This document shows positions 45,439 to 59,100 of a DNA stretch of 64,000 nt, one piece after another. The position numbers were made by a program, and so were the translations under genes. Origin of the DNA: Typha latifolia. Taxonomy: Eukaryota; Streptophyta; Magnoliopsida; Poales; Typhaceae. The number at the start of each line of letters is the position of its first letter. The first letter of the stretch is position 1. Under the pieces are notes generated by a model. That model had not been told where the DNA came from and did not search any database. It was given only the letters and a program-made list of their open reading frames with translations. The DNA lies in NCBI GenBank assembly GCA_019914945.1, contig CM034112.1, positions 581,001 through 645,000 on the forward strand, read 5' to 3'.

Positions 45439-48400
45439 GCTTCAGATGGAAGATCTTTTAGTCGCATATATTTTGCATTTGTGCATCTTGTTCAGCTGTT
45501 GCCAAAAATGCTGCTGCTTGGAGAAATACCTCAAACTCTAACAGAGATAGCTGTTTTCCTGAATAAGTGAGGAGAATGTAGGACAATTTATCATTTATTA
45601 AGCACTAGAGGGGGGGGAAAACATGAGATTCATCATAAAGGCATGTCCAAGTATATTCTGTGTCCTATATATTTCCCATTTCAGAAGCTTGTAAAGCCAC
45701 TGTGTGGAGGCTTTTGAAATAGTTCCCTTCTAAGTTGTGCATTTCAGTACCAGTTTTCTGACATATCTCAGAAAACAACTAATGAATTGCTAGGAGCTCT
45801 CAAGTCACAAGGTATCTCCCACTGCTATTTGGTTGTAACACTCGTGCTTTCTTTGGCATCTCCATTATCTCAGTTTTGGTTAATGATGCAGGGCTTACTG
45901 CTCTTCTAATTGGAGCTGCAAGTATTTAGGTAGCAAACCATTTGACCCAATAGAACCATTTCCCAGTGTGTAACAATCTCTTCGAATGTTTACTGGATGA
46001 TACCTATTTATTTAAATGTTGGCGTTCAAACTTTTACATTCAAACATATATGAGACGTCTTACCTACTTATTAGGAAACAAGTCATATCTATAAATTATT
46101 CATCTTAATATGAAAGAGAAAATAGTATTTGTCACCATCCTAACGTTGCTGCACAATTAAATGCAGTGGGAGTTAGTCACATTAAAGTCTTCCATGTGAT
46201 CCATTTTATTTGTCTATGTGTTGTTTAACTCACTGTCAGAGCCATAGAAGCGGAGCATCCGAGCATAGCATTGATGTCAATAAAATATATTATATACGGG
46301 ATGACGAGAATTTTCTATTTTAACCAGAGAAGAAAAATAAAAAAATAAACTAACGACTAAACTTCATTAAAAATAAATAACTTTCAAGGTGTTTATAAAT
46401 GACAGATTAAGCATCACAAAAACCACACCATTTGAATTTATTTCAACGAAAACATTCACTTAACTCCATTTTGAAAATATTAAAACTTGCGTAGTTGAAT
46501 ATTATTTGTCTTGTAAACCACAATAAATAGAAAACACACAATTAATGTTGTCCAGGATCTGCGATTATCGACAACAGCCACGTGGAGGCTTATTTAAATC
46601 GCGTATATTATTAGTCTTTTCGTAGTCTACTGTTACAGCCAATAAAAGTCAACCTCGGTATATGTAAAGATGCAGAGTAAAAGGTTTATGTACATTTGTC
46701 TGTTTCTGTTCGTCTTAACAAAGGGTCAAAAGGTTCTTTAAAAGACTTTGATTATAAAAATGAAATTACTTGTTATAAAAAAGGTTAATTAATTATATCT
46801 AGAATTTTGAATTATACTCCATTTTCACATAGATCATTTTATTTGTTTTCTTATGACACTTTGACTCCTTATTAATTGTCAATATAAATAGATAATATCA
46901 AATAATCATCTTAGTTTTTTTTTTCCTTTCTCTAAAATAAAAGTATAATAGTTCATGGAGAGCTTAAAATGATCACATTATTTTTTTAATAGAAAAATTA
47001 AACAAATAATTATCAAACAAGATATTTTAGAATTTTATATAGTTAAGAGAATTAACGTGTCATAGAAAATAATTAAAGATATATGTATGTGTTCAATAAT
47101 TTATGGAGTCTAGGTTAGATCCTTATTATATGGTAATGGTAGTCCATTCAAATAATTGACCCAATAATAATAATAATAATTATTATTATTATTGTACTCA
47201 TTTGTTACGCTTTCTTTGTCTGTGATCAATGAGTTGATTCAGACTTAATTTGTATAACGGAATATAATTATATTTTCGCCCCAAAAAATGTAAACAATGA
47301 TTACAATAACATAAAATACAATAAGGTTAGCACGTCAGAGTATACCTATATGCAAAGTTTTGTTTCATAACATGTTATATATATATATGAAATTAATTTT
47401 CTTCTTATATTACGAGACAAGCTTCATCACATGTTGTGGCTTCCCAGCCAATGTTTGGTTATATAGAATTGACTAATAATTCTGCGACACTAACGTTCAC
47501 AAACTACTTGCCACGTCATAATTTTGTCTTAAAGAAGCGTCACTTTAGGTTATTATTAGCTATCCACTATGTCACGTATTTTTCAGCAAAAGGTCATCAA
47601 ATTATCATGCCGACCAATATTTTTGACTCGTTAAATTGTAGCCTGGCAGAATTAATCGAATTTTAGGGAATATATATATCAATATTTTTCTCTGCCTTCG
47701 ATTAGGAGAAACAATGTAAAAAAGAGAAGGTATATTAACTACATTATCAAATATATTTTTTTCTGACAAATTTACAAATAAACACTTTATATTTTCCTCT
47801 CTTATCATCCCCTAGCTTTTTTAGATCCAATCTTACTAATTTAACAGTGGAAAAAAATAAAAATATTTAATTTCTTTTGCTCGACAAATGTGATTACTCT
47901 AATTCATACATACGATCACGGATCACCGATCACGACCAGTTAGGTCAAAAATATCCAAAAAGCATGATGTAAAGTTATAAAATATAAGTCTATAATAAAC
48001 ACAAGATACCTTATATTATTATTGATATTATTTTCGAGAATTATATCACAAAACTCATGCTTCTACAACATATTAACCATGTATAAGACTCACACCCAAT
48101 TAACGGAGACAGATCTGGCGGTCGTAAGCGCACCGTCCGAGTAGATCAGCAAACTCTAACCGTCCGATCTCCCTCTCCCGTGACTCCCGTTCTGGAATCT
48201 CTCGGCACCGCAAATTAACTCCGCGTGGGCCCCACCCCATCTCGTTCGGTGGGCGATCTCAGCCGTCCGATCTCGAGATTTTTTTTTGAAACCTCCTCCC
48301 ACGTCGAAACGATTTTTAAATTTAAAAAAGTGGGTTACTTTTTTCTGGGACGGCAAGTGGACCCCCCATGTAATCTACAGCTTGAAATTACCGGGATACC

Positions 48401-50193
48401 CTTACTTCTCGAGTCTAACTTACCCGTTAATTGGATACACGCAACGTCGGAGGCCTGGAAGTGGGGCCCAGCCCATGTAAGCGCTCCTCGCCGGGTTACT
48501 GGGGGGATAAGGATTGGACGAGGACCGTGCGATTCTGATCAAACGGTGGTGGTGGGTAAGAGGTGGAAATTAGTTTCAATTAATATCCCACCCGTGATTC
48601 TTGGCCGTTGATGTGTTGGTGGGAGTTCCGCAGGAGTGGGTGATTGATCCAATGACCATGTCACTATGTCAGGGATAATGATTGATGTAATGACCTTTAG
48701 TTGCCTTGATGGGCATCAATCGATGATGGACCACGCGGATTATGGAGACATGGGCATATATATCAGACGGTTATTCATGTAGTAGTAGACTCTCTCAACT
48801 ATAAACGTCTTTTATCTTTTCTGGGAAGAGCCAGCATGCACATATCATTAAAAATTATTACTGGATTACAAATTAATACACAAGTAGAAAAATTAAAAAA
48901 GAAAAAATAAAATAGGCAATTAATCTTTTAACACAAAATTCGTAGTAATTATAATCACAAATGGAGGAGGTACAACATTATTATGCCAGCCTAGCTTAGA
49001 GAATAATAAGAGACCTAACAGGCTAAGCAAATCTTCAACTATTTATCTCATAAAGTTTGGTTTACTTTTAAACCTTTTCTTTTAATATTTCAAAATCATT
49101 ATTTTATTTAAATTAAATTGTATTAATAGCAGATGGAAATTGTGTCGCCAAAAGTAAGCTGAGGTAAAGCATAATTTATCCAATATATTTTTATATAATT
49201 TGTTAATTGTGAGAAATTTAGGTAGTTTTAATTTTAGATGGTACTTCCATTTAATACGAGTATACGATGTATATTAACTACCAAGTATCTTAGGAGATTT
49301 TTAATTATCTCACTATAAACATAACTTAACGCTTCAGTAATCGTAAATTTCTTACGGTTGCTTCTTTGAAACTAAAAATAAATAAATTATTCTGACCAAA
49401 ATAGCCCCCACCGACCACCGCCGGAACCGCGTAGAAGAATCCCAGCATCATAATTGAATCCCATCGAGCACCAGCTAAACAATGGAAATTAAAAAAAGAA
49501 GAAAAGATTTCGCGCGGATGCGAGGGTACGCGTCGTAATTACCGCGGGAAACAGGGGGCTTTCCTGGAAAAACATCACCACGATTTCCGCAAAGAGGAAA
49601 AAGATCGGAAAAGGTAACAAAATGAGATTTAATAATTAAATGTCGTTTACGTAGCTGTTTTCATGTGGAAGGAAAGAGAAAGCGTAGGGGAAAGAACAGA
49701 ACAAAGAGGGGGGAGAGAGAGAGAGAGGTGGGAGCGGCGGCGGAGAGAAGGTTTTGGTGGTGAGATCGGGGAAGCGAAAGCCAAAGGATTATCCTTCTCT
49801 CTCTTCTCGTCCTCGCGTCGAAGCCGTTCTTCTTTCGCTTGATCGCTTCGGATTCCGCCGCTGACTACAAGAAGAGGGAAGAGAGAAGAAGAGAGTTCTT
49901 CTCGCTGTTTAAATCCTCGGCATTCCGAAATCGGCGCCGATCTCGGTCATTGGTGGAGTCTTTGTGTCCGAAGACTAGAAAGGCGTCGGCAGGAGGAGGG
50001 GAAGCGGGATTGGCTTTTTGTAGATAAGGGGGTTCTCGGTGGAACGAAGGAGAAGGCTGGATCTCGGGGTTGCTTGATAGCTTTGGTGATTTTGTTCATT
50101 TTGGCCGTTTGTTGGACCTTTACTAGGGTTTAGGGAGGGTGAAAGGGAGTTGGATCGAGGAGCTTTGAGTGTCCGACCACATCGGGATCTGGA
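45439..50193. other. 4.7-kb interval without a gene
   Basis: Begins with the 3' flank of the complex I subunit gene and ends with the myosin promoter and a GA-rich leader (49690-49760). The rest is AT-rich. A GC-richer patch at about 48110-48620 has GTGGGCCCCACCCC, GTGGGGCCCAGCCC and three copies of CCGTCCGATC or close variants, but no gene. Short frames there (for example 48225-48611) have no recognisable content. Confidence 0.5.
47163..47193. repeat. AAT/ATT palindromic microsatellite
   Basis: A run of AAT repeats followed directly by ATT repeats forms a near-perfect palindrome with 15-base arms around one central base. It could extrude a hairpin, and is probably a length-variable locus. 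Confidence 0.85.
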
Positions 50194-53100
50194 ATGGTAT
50201 GGTATATATATTTTCCTGTGATTACCCATTCGTGGAGTTTTTCTATAATTCAAGAGACTTGCTGGTTTTAGGGGAATTTTCGGAGATGAATCATGTTTTC
50301 CCTTGCTTATTCTTATATTTTGTTCAACTTAAAATTGCAATCTCGATAAATGTAGCGACAACTTCTTGTGCTTGCATTAGATTCTGTTCTTTTTCCGGTG
50401 ACGTCATATTGCGAGAATCTCAAATGGTTGAATTGATTATTGGCCGACTGGTGATGGTAGTAACCCTGTCGTATTGTCCTTTACAGGCAGCTCAAGTCAG
50501 TATTGCAGTAGGAACTCAGGTTTGGGTCGAGGATCCTGATGAGGCTTGGGTAGATGGCGAAGTTTTGGAGGTCAACGGTGATAATATTAAGATACATTGC
50601 TCTTCTGGGAAAACAGTAAGTACTTCTTACATGATCGGTCCCTTCATATAGAGTTCATTCAGAATTTCTTAATTTTTCTGCCAAGTCGAGCTATGTTTGT
50701 GGAGGGAGTTTAGAAGCTGATTCTTGTTGCCTACATTCTCTGATTTTTTATTTTTATAACATTACCATGGCTAACTGATTCGCAAAAGGATTTTCTTTCG
50801 TTGTTTCTGGATTCCTCTAGCTTATTTGAATTGTCTTGTGCAGTTCGGAATAAATAAACCTGTAGAATTATGATTCTTGGATTTTACTGTAGGTCACAGC
50901 TAAAAGTTCCAGCGTCCACCCTAAAGATCCTGAAGCAGCACCATGTGGAGTTGATGACATGACAAAGCTTGCCTATTTGCATGAGCCAGGGGTTCTACAG
51001 AACTTAAAATCTCGATATGATATGAATGAAATCTATGTAAGTATACCATTATGTGTCTATCTCTCTGCCCTTCTGTTCTATCAGCTAGTTTTTCAGGCTA
51101 AGTTGTTCCATTGTCAGGTCGCTTACATTTTTATTTTATAACCAGACTTACACTGGGAATATTTTGATTGCTGTGAATCCTTTTCGAAGATTACCTCATC
51201 TCTATGACAGCCACATGATGGAGCAGTACAAAGGGGCAACTTTTGGTGAGCTGAGCCCCCATCCTTTTGCTGTTGCAGATGCTGCATATAGGTACTCTAA
51301 TATTTTGCTAAATATATTTTAGAAGTACTAAAGGGTATAAGATTTTAAAAAATGAAGACTGTATTCCTTCATCCAGACTGATGATTCATGATGGAATAAG
51401 CCAGTCAATTCTCGTAAGTGGAGAAAGTGGCGCAGGTAAAACAGAAAGTACCAAGATGCTCATGCGTTATCTTGCGTATATGGGAGGAAAGGCTGCAGCT
51501 GAGGGTCGCTCTGTGGAACAACAAGTCTTGCAGGTACGATATTGTCGACATCACCTTGCCTCTGACTAATGTTAATATATTTGAAGTACAGAGCTTTGCT
51601 CTGAATGGCTTGTTCCTTCCTGTTTATTTTTGCAACATATGCTTGTTCTTTAATAATTATGATTCTCTTCACAGTCCAATCCTGTGCTTGAAGCATTTGG
51701 CAATGCAAAAACTGTTAGAAACAATAACTCGAGGTGCGGAAATTAAAATTAGTATTAGTTTTTTTTATTTCCTCGTGAAATTTGTACTCAATATAAGTCT
51801 ATAAGTAGCTTAACATCCGTTCTCATCTGCATGCTAAATCTGTAGTCGCTTTGGCAAGTTTGTTGAGATTCAGTTTGATCAGAATGGGAGGATTTCTGGA
51901 GCTGCCATCAGAACTTACCTGCTTGAAAGATCTCGTGTTTGTCAACTATCTGATCCTGAGAGGAACTACCATTGTTTTTACATGCTTTGTGCTGCACCGC
52001 CAGAGGTATGTAGTCTTGACACTGTTATTGAAGTGAAATATGGTGAACTTTACTTGTAAGTAGGAGAATATAGGACAAGAAACTTGGTCGACACATGATA
52101 TTGCTATGGGAATTATCTGGCATTTAGGTAATGCCATAACATTGGCAGTTTTTTTATTATTTAGATATTATGATCTACAGGCAGTAATGGTAGTCATAAC
52201 TCATAATTCATGAGCTTTGTAATACTTTATTAGCAATACGAATTTTGTATCTAGAACATTAGGGTCTAAATGCTTCAGTAATTGGCTAGTTTCAGGTTCA
52301 GGTTGATACTCGTCAGTTGATGTGAATATCTTAGCCTTCAAGGCTATCAATATGCATAAGTACTACATATCTCATTTATTAGCAATTGGATTAATGAAAT
52401 CCAGAGACTTAGGGCCTATAGATGCAATGGTTCATTGGACTCTTAAACATGCTGCAAACTTTAAGTCAAACCAGGGTTGTGCGATGCAGACATGATATAT
52501 GCTTGAATGGAGCAATAACTTCCAATTTTTTTTTTTTTTCAGAAAGTTAAAACAATGTCACTGGCTTGAGAATAAGGGACTTTTGTTTTTCTGTAGTCTG
52601 TCTTCTCTTTTTACTAGTGGTAGTTGACATTGCTAGAGAGCCCCCTTAGTTGGGGTTTTCACTGACCTTCTAATGTTGGTTTGCCTTCTTTTGGTGCAAG
52701 AATAAGATATAGGCAACTGACCAAAGCTTTAAATCCATAATAAATGTCAATGGAGAACCAAATAGAGAGCACAAATAATGCCCAATGTTTTTAAGTAATA
52801 ACTATGAAAGATACCTTAATTTTTGGGTAACACATTCCCTTTGCTTACTATTTGGAACCTATTCCACTTCTTTTTCACCTTTATGGTTGATCTATTTCAT
52901 TTGTTCTGCCGGGATAGAAGCATCCATACAATGTTTACCATAATTATGTGAAATATGCCTCATAAATACCTGTGATCATGTGTCTTTTTATTTTATCCTA
53001 TTCTTTGGCTTCTTTTATATGCTAAGCTTTCTATAACTGTATTTTTTCAATATTGCTAACAATTGAATAATGTAATATACTGCAGGACATTGAGAGATAT

Positions 53101-56100
53101 AAATTAAGAAATCCTAGAACATTTCATTATCTTAACCAGTCCAACTGTTATGAGCTGGATGCCATAGATGATGCCAAGGAATATCTTGAAACCAGAAGGG
53201 CCATGGATATTATTGGAATTAGCCCTGATGAACAGGTACTTTTTTTTTTTGTTGGTTTACTGCTCTATTATGGAGAAAGAGAATTTCATTATCTGTTATA
53301 TTTATTACCTAAGCTTATTCTTCTCCTTATTTTTTTATCACATGGAATTTTCTTCTTTTAGGATGCAATTTTCCGGATTGTGGCAGCTATTCTCCATTTA
53401 GGAAATGTTGAATTTGCAGATGGGAATGAATTTGATTCATCAAAGCCCAAAGATGAAAAATCATTGTTTCACTTACGAACTGCTGCTGAACTCTTCAAGT
53501 AACTCTACTTCTTATAAAATTTGTGGCTAAATATCATGTTGGAGCATAAGTTCTAAAGAACAACTTTTCTCCAAATTCCTCAGGTGCGACGTGAAGGCCC
53601 TGGAGGACTCTCTATGTAAGCGTATTATTGTAACTCGTGATGAGAACATAGTGAAAACTCTGGACCCAGCTAATGCGGTTCTTAGTAGAGATGCACTGGC
53701 TAAAGTTGTATATTCACGTTTGTTTGATTGGTAAGTGCCTGCAGCATCTTCTTACTATCTTGTTAGTCCTTTTCAGGTTATAAAGTAGTCATATTGAATT
53801 CTTCTGATTGCAGGCTTGTGAATAAGATCAACAATTCAATCGGTCAAGATCCTAATTCAAAGTGCTTAATTGGAGTGCTTGATATATATGGTTTCGAAAG
53901 TTTCAAGACAAACAGGTGCTTAAGCGGTATGCTTTTTTGTTGTCATTGTAATGTATGAACCTGCTGTTTGAACTGGGTAGACCTTAAGAGCTTCTAGCTA
54001 CTTTTGCGCATTGACATTAGTTGATATGATGATTCCCAGGATTAATAGTTTATGTAGGGAAGTAAACTACGTTCATGTGGACTCTTCCCCTGCTGAGATG
54101 CCATGTGCTAACAACACATGGAGAGGGCTCTGCCCAGGGCACTCTTCGCCTGTTGATAACCAACTGACATACCTTGAGCAGCAGCAAGTAAATACTTGTC
54201 TAGTGCATCAAATGTTTTCATGAAACCTGTTGTCCTTTTTCCCTTTATGGATGGGAGCTATCTAGAGAGTTTACAATACTTTTTCATTTACAAAGTTGCA
54301 AAAGGATGCCTGGTATACAATTGCAGCAGAGCAAAGTTGATCAAGTCGAGTGGGAATAATGTACATGTCAAATACTCTTGAAAATGTCTAATATATGTTT
54401 ACAATATTGCAGTATTACTGCTGAATGAGCTTGACTTTTATGGATGTTAGTAGACTGAATACTTGCTTTATAGGTTAAACCCATAATTGGCTAATTGCAT
54501 TACCATCGCAGCGAAACCTTTGCTTATTATGCCTTCAGTTTCCTCCTATATGAACTGTTCCTATTTTGTTATTTAACTTTCAATATGTTACATTATTTTC
54601 GTATATTGTTTAGTCAAGATACTAATATATTTGTAATTGACAGCTTTGAGCAGTTCTGTATCAATTTGACAAATGAAAAGCTACAGCAACACTTTAATCA
54701 GGTGGAAATTTGTAAATTATGTATTTGAACTTTTGTTACCATTATGAATGAAATTTTCGAAATTGGTTAATGCTCAATTATATACCCCTCTAACTAATAC
54801 ATGTCCTTTCGTGCAGCATGTTTTCAAAATGGAGCAGGAGGAATATACAAAAGAAGAAATTAATTGGAGTTATATCGAATTCATTGATAACAAGGATATC
54901 CTTGATCTCATTGAAAAGGTTTGTTTGTACTGCTAGGTCAGCTATTTTGAGAAACATGTATGAAAGTTTTTCATGCTTTACGGTCCCTGATATTCATCCT
55001 AATTTATCAATGATTTATTGATGTTTTGGGCTCTTGGCAACTAGCACGTACATCAATCAGTTGACGTATCTTGATTGCACTCCAACTTGGATATGTTGCT
55101 GTTGCTATTTAGTCATCTCAATGGCGATGTCGCAAATAGCACTGTCATGAGGATCTATCCTGTGACTAATTAGTGGCGGTCTCTTTGAGTTTTGACATAT
55201 GATTTGGACCTACTTATTCAACTTTTATCAATACAGTAGCTTTATTTTGGCATACTAAAGCTTGATGTACAAAAATGGTTTGTAGTTTTTGAATTGATAG
55301 ACTATTTCACTGAGAGTTTGGCTTTCCATGGTAATGGAAAATTTACACCTCCAAAAAGTCAGCTGGTTATGCTTTATTAAAGCCTGCCAACTTGATCAGG
55401 GTCCATTTCAGTTCTGATGCCATTTACCAAGGTTTTCTTTTAATGTTTATTTTTTACCTTCCAGAAACCTGGTGGGATCATTGCTCTTCTTGATGAGGCT
55501 TGGTAAGTTTGTGCATATATAGCAGTTATCTTTCTTTTGCTTTTATAATAAAAACACAGATTGACTCTAGAAAACCTGTAACCGACTAACTTGGCCTTAC
55601 TTTTGCCTTTGTTATTCAAATGTAGTATGTTGCCAAGATCAACACATGAAACATTTGCCCAGAAGATGTACCAAACTTTTAAGAATCATAAACGCTTCAC
55701 CAAGCCAAAATTATCACGCTCAGATTTTACCATCAGCCATTATGCTGGTGATGTGAGTCTATCTTCCTCCTTTATGTGTGTGTGTGTTTGTTTGTTTTTT
55801 GTTTTGTTTCTATTTAGTTGCTTTTACTATACTCAGCGGAGCTTGAAAGATGACTTTCTTCATTCAGGTTACATATCAGACAGAGTTGTTTTTAGACAAG
55901 AATAAGGATTATGTGGTTGCTGAGCATCAGGCGCTCTTAGGTGCTTCTAAATGTTCATTTGTTTCAAGCCTTTTTCCACCACTTTCTGAGGACTCATCAA
56001 AATCTTCCAAATTTTCATCAATTGGCTCAAGGTTTAAGGTACATAACTGTTTAGTTTTAAACAACTGTTCTCTTTTCCAATTCAAAATAGACTGCAGTCC

Positions 56101-59100
56101 TACCTCCATGGTTTTGACATGCTACTTATCCTATAATACTGCAGCAACAACTGCAAGCTCTTCTAGAAACTTTAAGTTCCACCGAACCACACTACATTCG
56201 TTGTGTTAAACCGAATAACCTTTTGAAGCCTGCAATTTTCGAACATAAAAATGTTCTTCAGCAGCTTCGATGTGGGGTAAGATTTTCTGTCAGCTTCTGA
56301 ATTTTCTACAGAGTTAAATTCATAAATTCATAAAACATCTTTTAGGGAGTTTTGGAGGCAATTAGAATAAGCTGTGCTGGGTATCCAACTAGAAGGACAT
56401 TCTATGAGTTCATAGACCGTTTTGGCATTCTTGCACCTGATGTTGTGTATGGAAGGTATTTCAAATTTGATTTCATGTCATAGGTTTTATACATTTTCTT
56501 GGTCTCATATACTAAACCTTCTCTTTTCTTCTCGGAAGTTCCGATGAGGTCACTGCGACAAAAAGGTTGCTAGAGAAGGTGGATCTCAAAGGTTATCAGG
56601 TATTACACAGATTAGACAATATAAAGAATTGTATTTATTTTTCTCTTCTAAGCAACATGAGTTCAACGATCTGCAAACTCATATTGTTATTTTCTTTTGC
56701 CAGATCATTATACAATGGCATGATGCATTTAACTTCTACGACATATTCAAATGATACATAGGATGAAATTTATACCATAAATCAAGACTATAGGAGATAT
56801 TAAAAAATGGCTATATTAAAAAAAAAAAGAGCTGTGATTCAAATTGAGATGGATGACCAATTTCCATATAGATAAAGGATAATATACAAATACTAATTAT
56901 ATTTGTGGTAAGCTGGGAACGGCATTAGTAAAGGCCAAAATTTGCAAGGAGAACTGCAAAATGCACTTGCAATTCAGCAAGGATGAAACATCCAGTTTAG
57001 TGGATGGTGGCTTGGGGGATTAGGGGGGGTGGGTGGGCTATCTAATTGAACCCAGTTTATTGGGCGATTGCTGTATATATCTCAGCTATACCTTGTTAGG
57101 GTAGTGCAACTTAATAGCTGGTGTTGGATGCACCAAATCAACCTGAGGATAGTGATACCCTTCTGTATTTGTAGGATGAAGGCTTATTGCTATTATTAAT
57201 AAGGATGACAATCTCTCGGCTTGCATTGATTGGGGATTTGGCTTCAGTTACCATTACTCATAAACTTTTTCACCTGTTCCCATCTTTTCTGGTAATTTTG
57301 GTGGATCAACAGGTCCTTGATTGGAGATTACAGCCTAATTACAGTTTTTTAGTTGATAAATGCTAGAGTTATTTATTGTAAATTGAAGGCCTTATGGTTA
57401 ACATAACACTTGATTATCCATGTTAACTAGTAAATCTCTGACTGGATTTCTGTTTGTGGTGGTTTTTGGATGTGATATATCTGTGGACTGTCCTAAATAT
57501 CTGCATTGGATCATTTAACTTTAAAACTGTCATTTATTCAACTAGTTCCATTGGTTAGTTCTTCAAATTAGATTAAGAACTTTGAGATTATTTTATTCCT
57601 GAAATTTAAATTCCAGATTGGCAAGACAAAAGTATTTCTTCGAGCTGGTCAGATGGCTGATCTTGATGCTCGTAGGAATGAAGTGTTAGGACGAGCTGCC
57701 AACCTAATCCAGAGAAAAGTTCGGTCATTCTTGGCCAATAAAAGTTTTATCTTATTGCAAAAATCTGCTAAACAAATCCAGGCTGTGTGCAGAGGTAAAC
57801 TATACTTCTTTGAGTTATAACTAATGTTCATGCATAACTGGCTCCTTACATTTAAATTATAGATATAGCTTTTTCTTGATTAAGGGAAACCTAATACTGA
57901 TGTTCTTTTTTGAAGGACAAATTGCAAGACAAGTTTATCAAAACCTTCGCAGGGAAGCTGCTTCTCTGAGGATCCAGACATGCTTCCGTATGCATTTTGC
58001 TAGGAAAGCTTACAGAGAGCTGTTAACTTCCTCAATTACAATCCAATCTGGTTTACGTGGTATGATCGCTCGCAAGGAGCTCCATTTCAGGCGGCAGACG
58101 AGAGCTGCTATTATTATTCAGGTAAGTTGATTGAACTGATTGATATTTTTAATCCATTCTTCTGAAGGAGCCCAGAGGGTTTCTTCCTTGCGCTGCTTCT
58201 TTGATCACATTCACATGCATATGCACATTCTATGTGGCAAATAACTGACTGCGCTTTGCTTTAAAGGAGAAGCTGTTATATTTTTTTAACTGGATTCCTT
58301 TACAAATTGCTGTGCAAGAAATTTATAAATTTCTGACAGTTCTCATTTATCTTGAATTGTTTTCATAAATGCAACTTACTTGTTTGCATATTTACTCTAA
58401 AAGAGAATATTGCATGTCTATTCCTGAAAAACTTCAGTATTGGCAAACTCTTTCTTACAGATCCATCTATAACTCTGGAACTAGCAGATATATGTATGTT
58501 TGTATGCCTCGGTTATTAGGTTAAGTCATCTATAAGAGAATATCTTCAATTTACACCACATATATAAAACATGCTTATTTGCCTATTTACTGCTGAAAGT
58601 GAAAATTGCATGTCTACTCAGGAACATCAATATTCGCATACTTTACATACAGACTCATTTACAATTTTGGAACTTTCCTAGTCGACTAGTTTCTGAAATA
58701 TATACTCAATAATTTCACAATATATATATATATATATAGTGAAGAAATTCTCATTTTTGTTTCAGTTGGATAAGTTATTCAAACCTTTCTGTTTTCACTG
58801 AGGACATTATTCCTTTTCTAGAGTCAATGCCGCCAATACTTGGCACGTCTGCATTATTCCAGAATAAGGAAAGCCACAATTATTACACAATGTGCTTGGA
58901 GAGGAAAGGTTGCCAGAAGAGAACTGCGGAAGCTTAAAATGGTAACTTTTACTTTGATCAATCTTGCTAGCATGTGGTTTATGCACTTAAGTGGGGTCAA
59001 ATAACTTTATTTTGTTACGTAAAGTTGTACTTCATGGTCATTCTCTCACAATTATATGTTCTATGATGTTCTTTTTTTTACCTGGAACACATTAGGGTCT

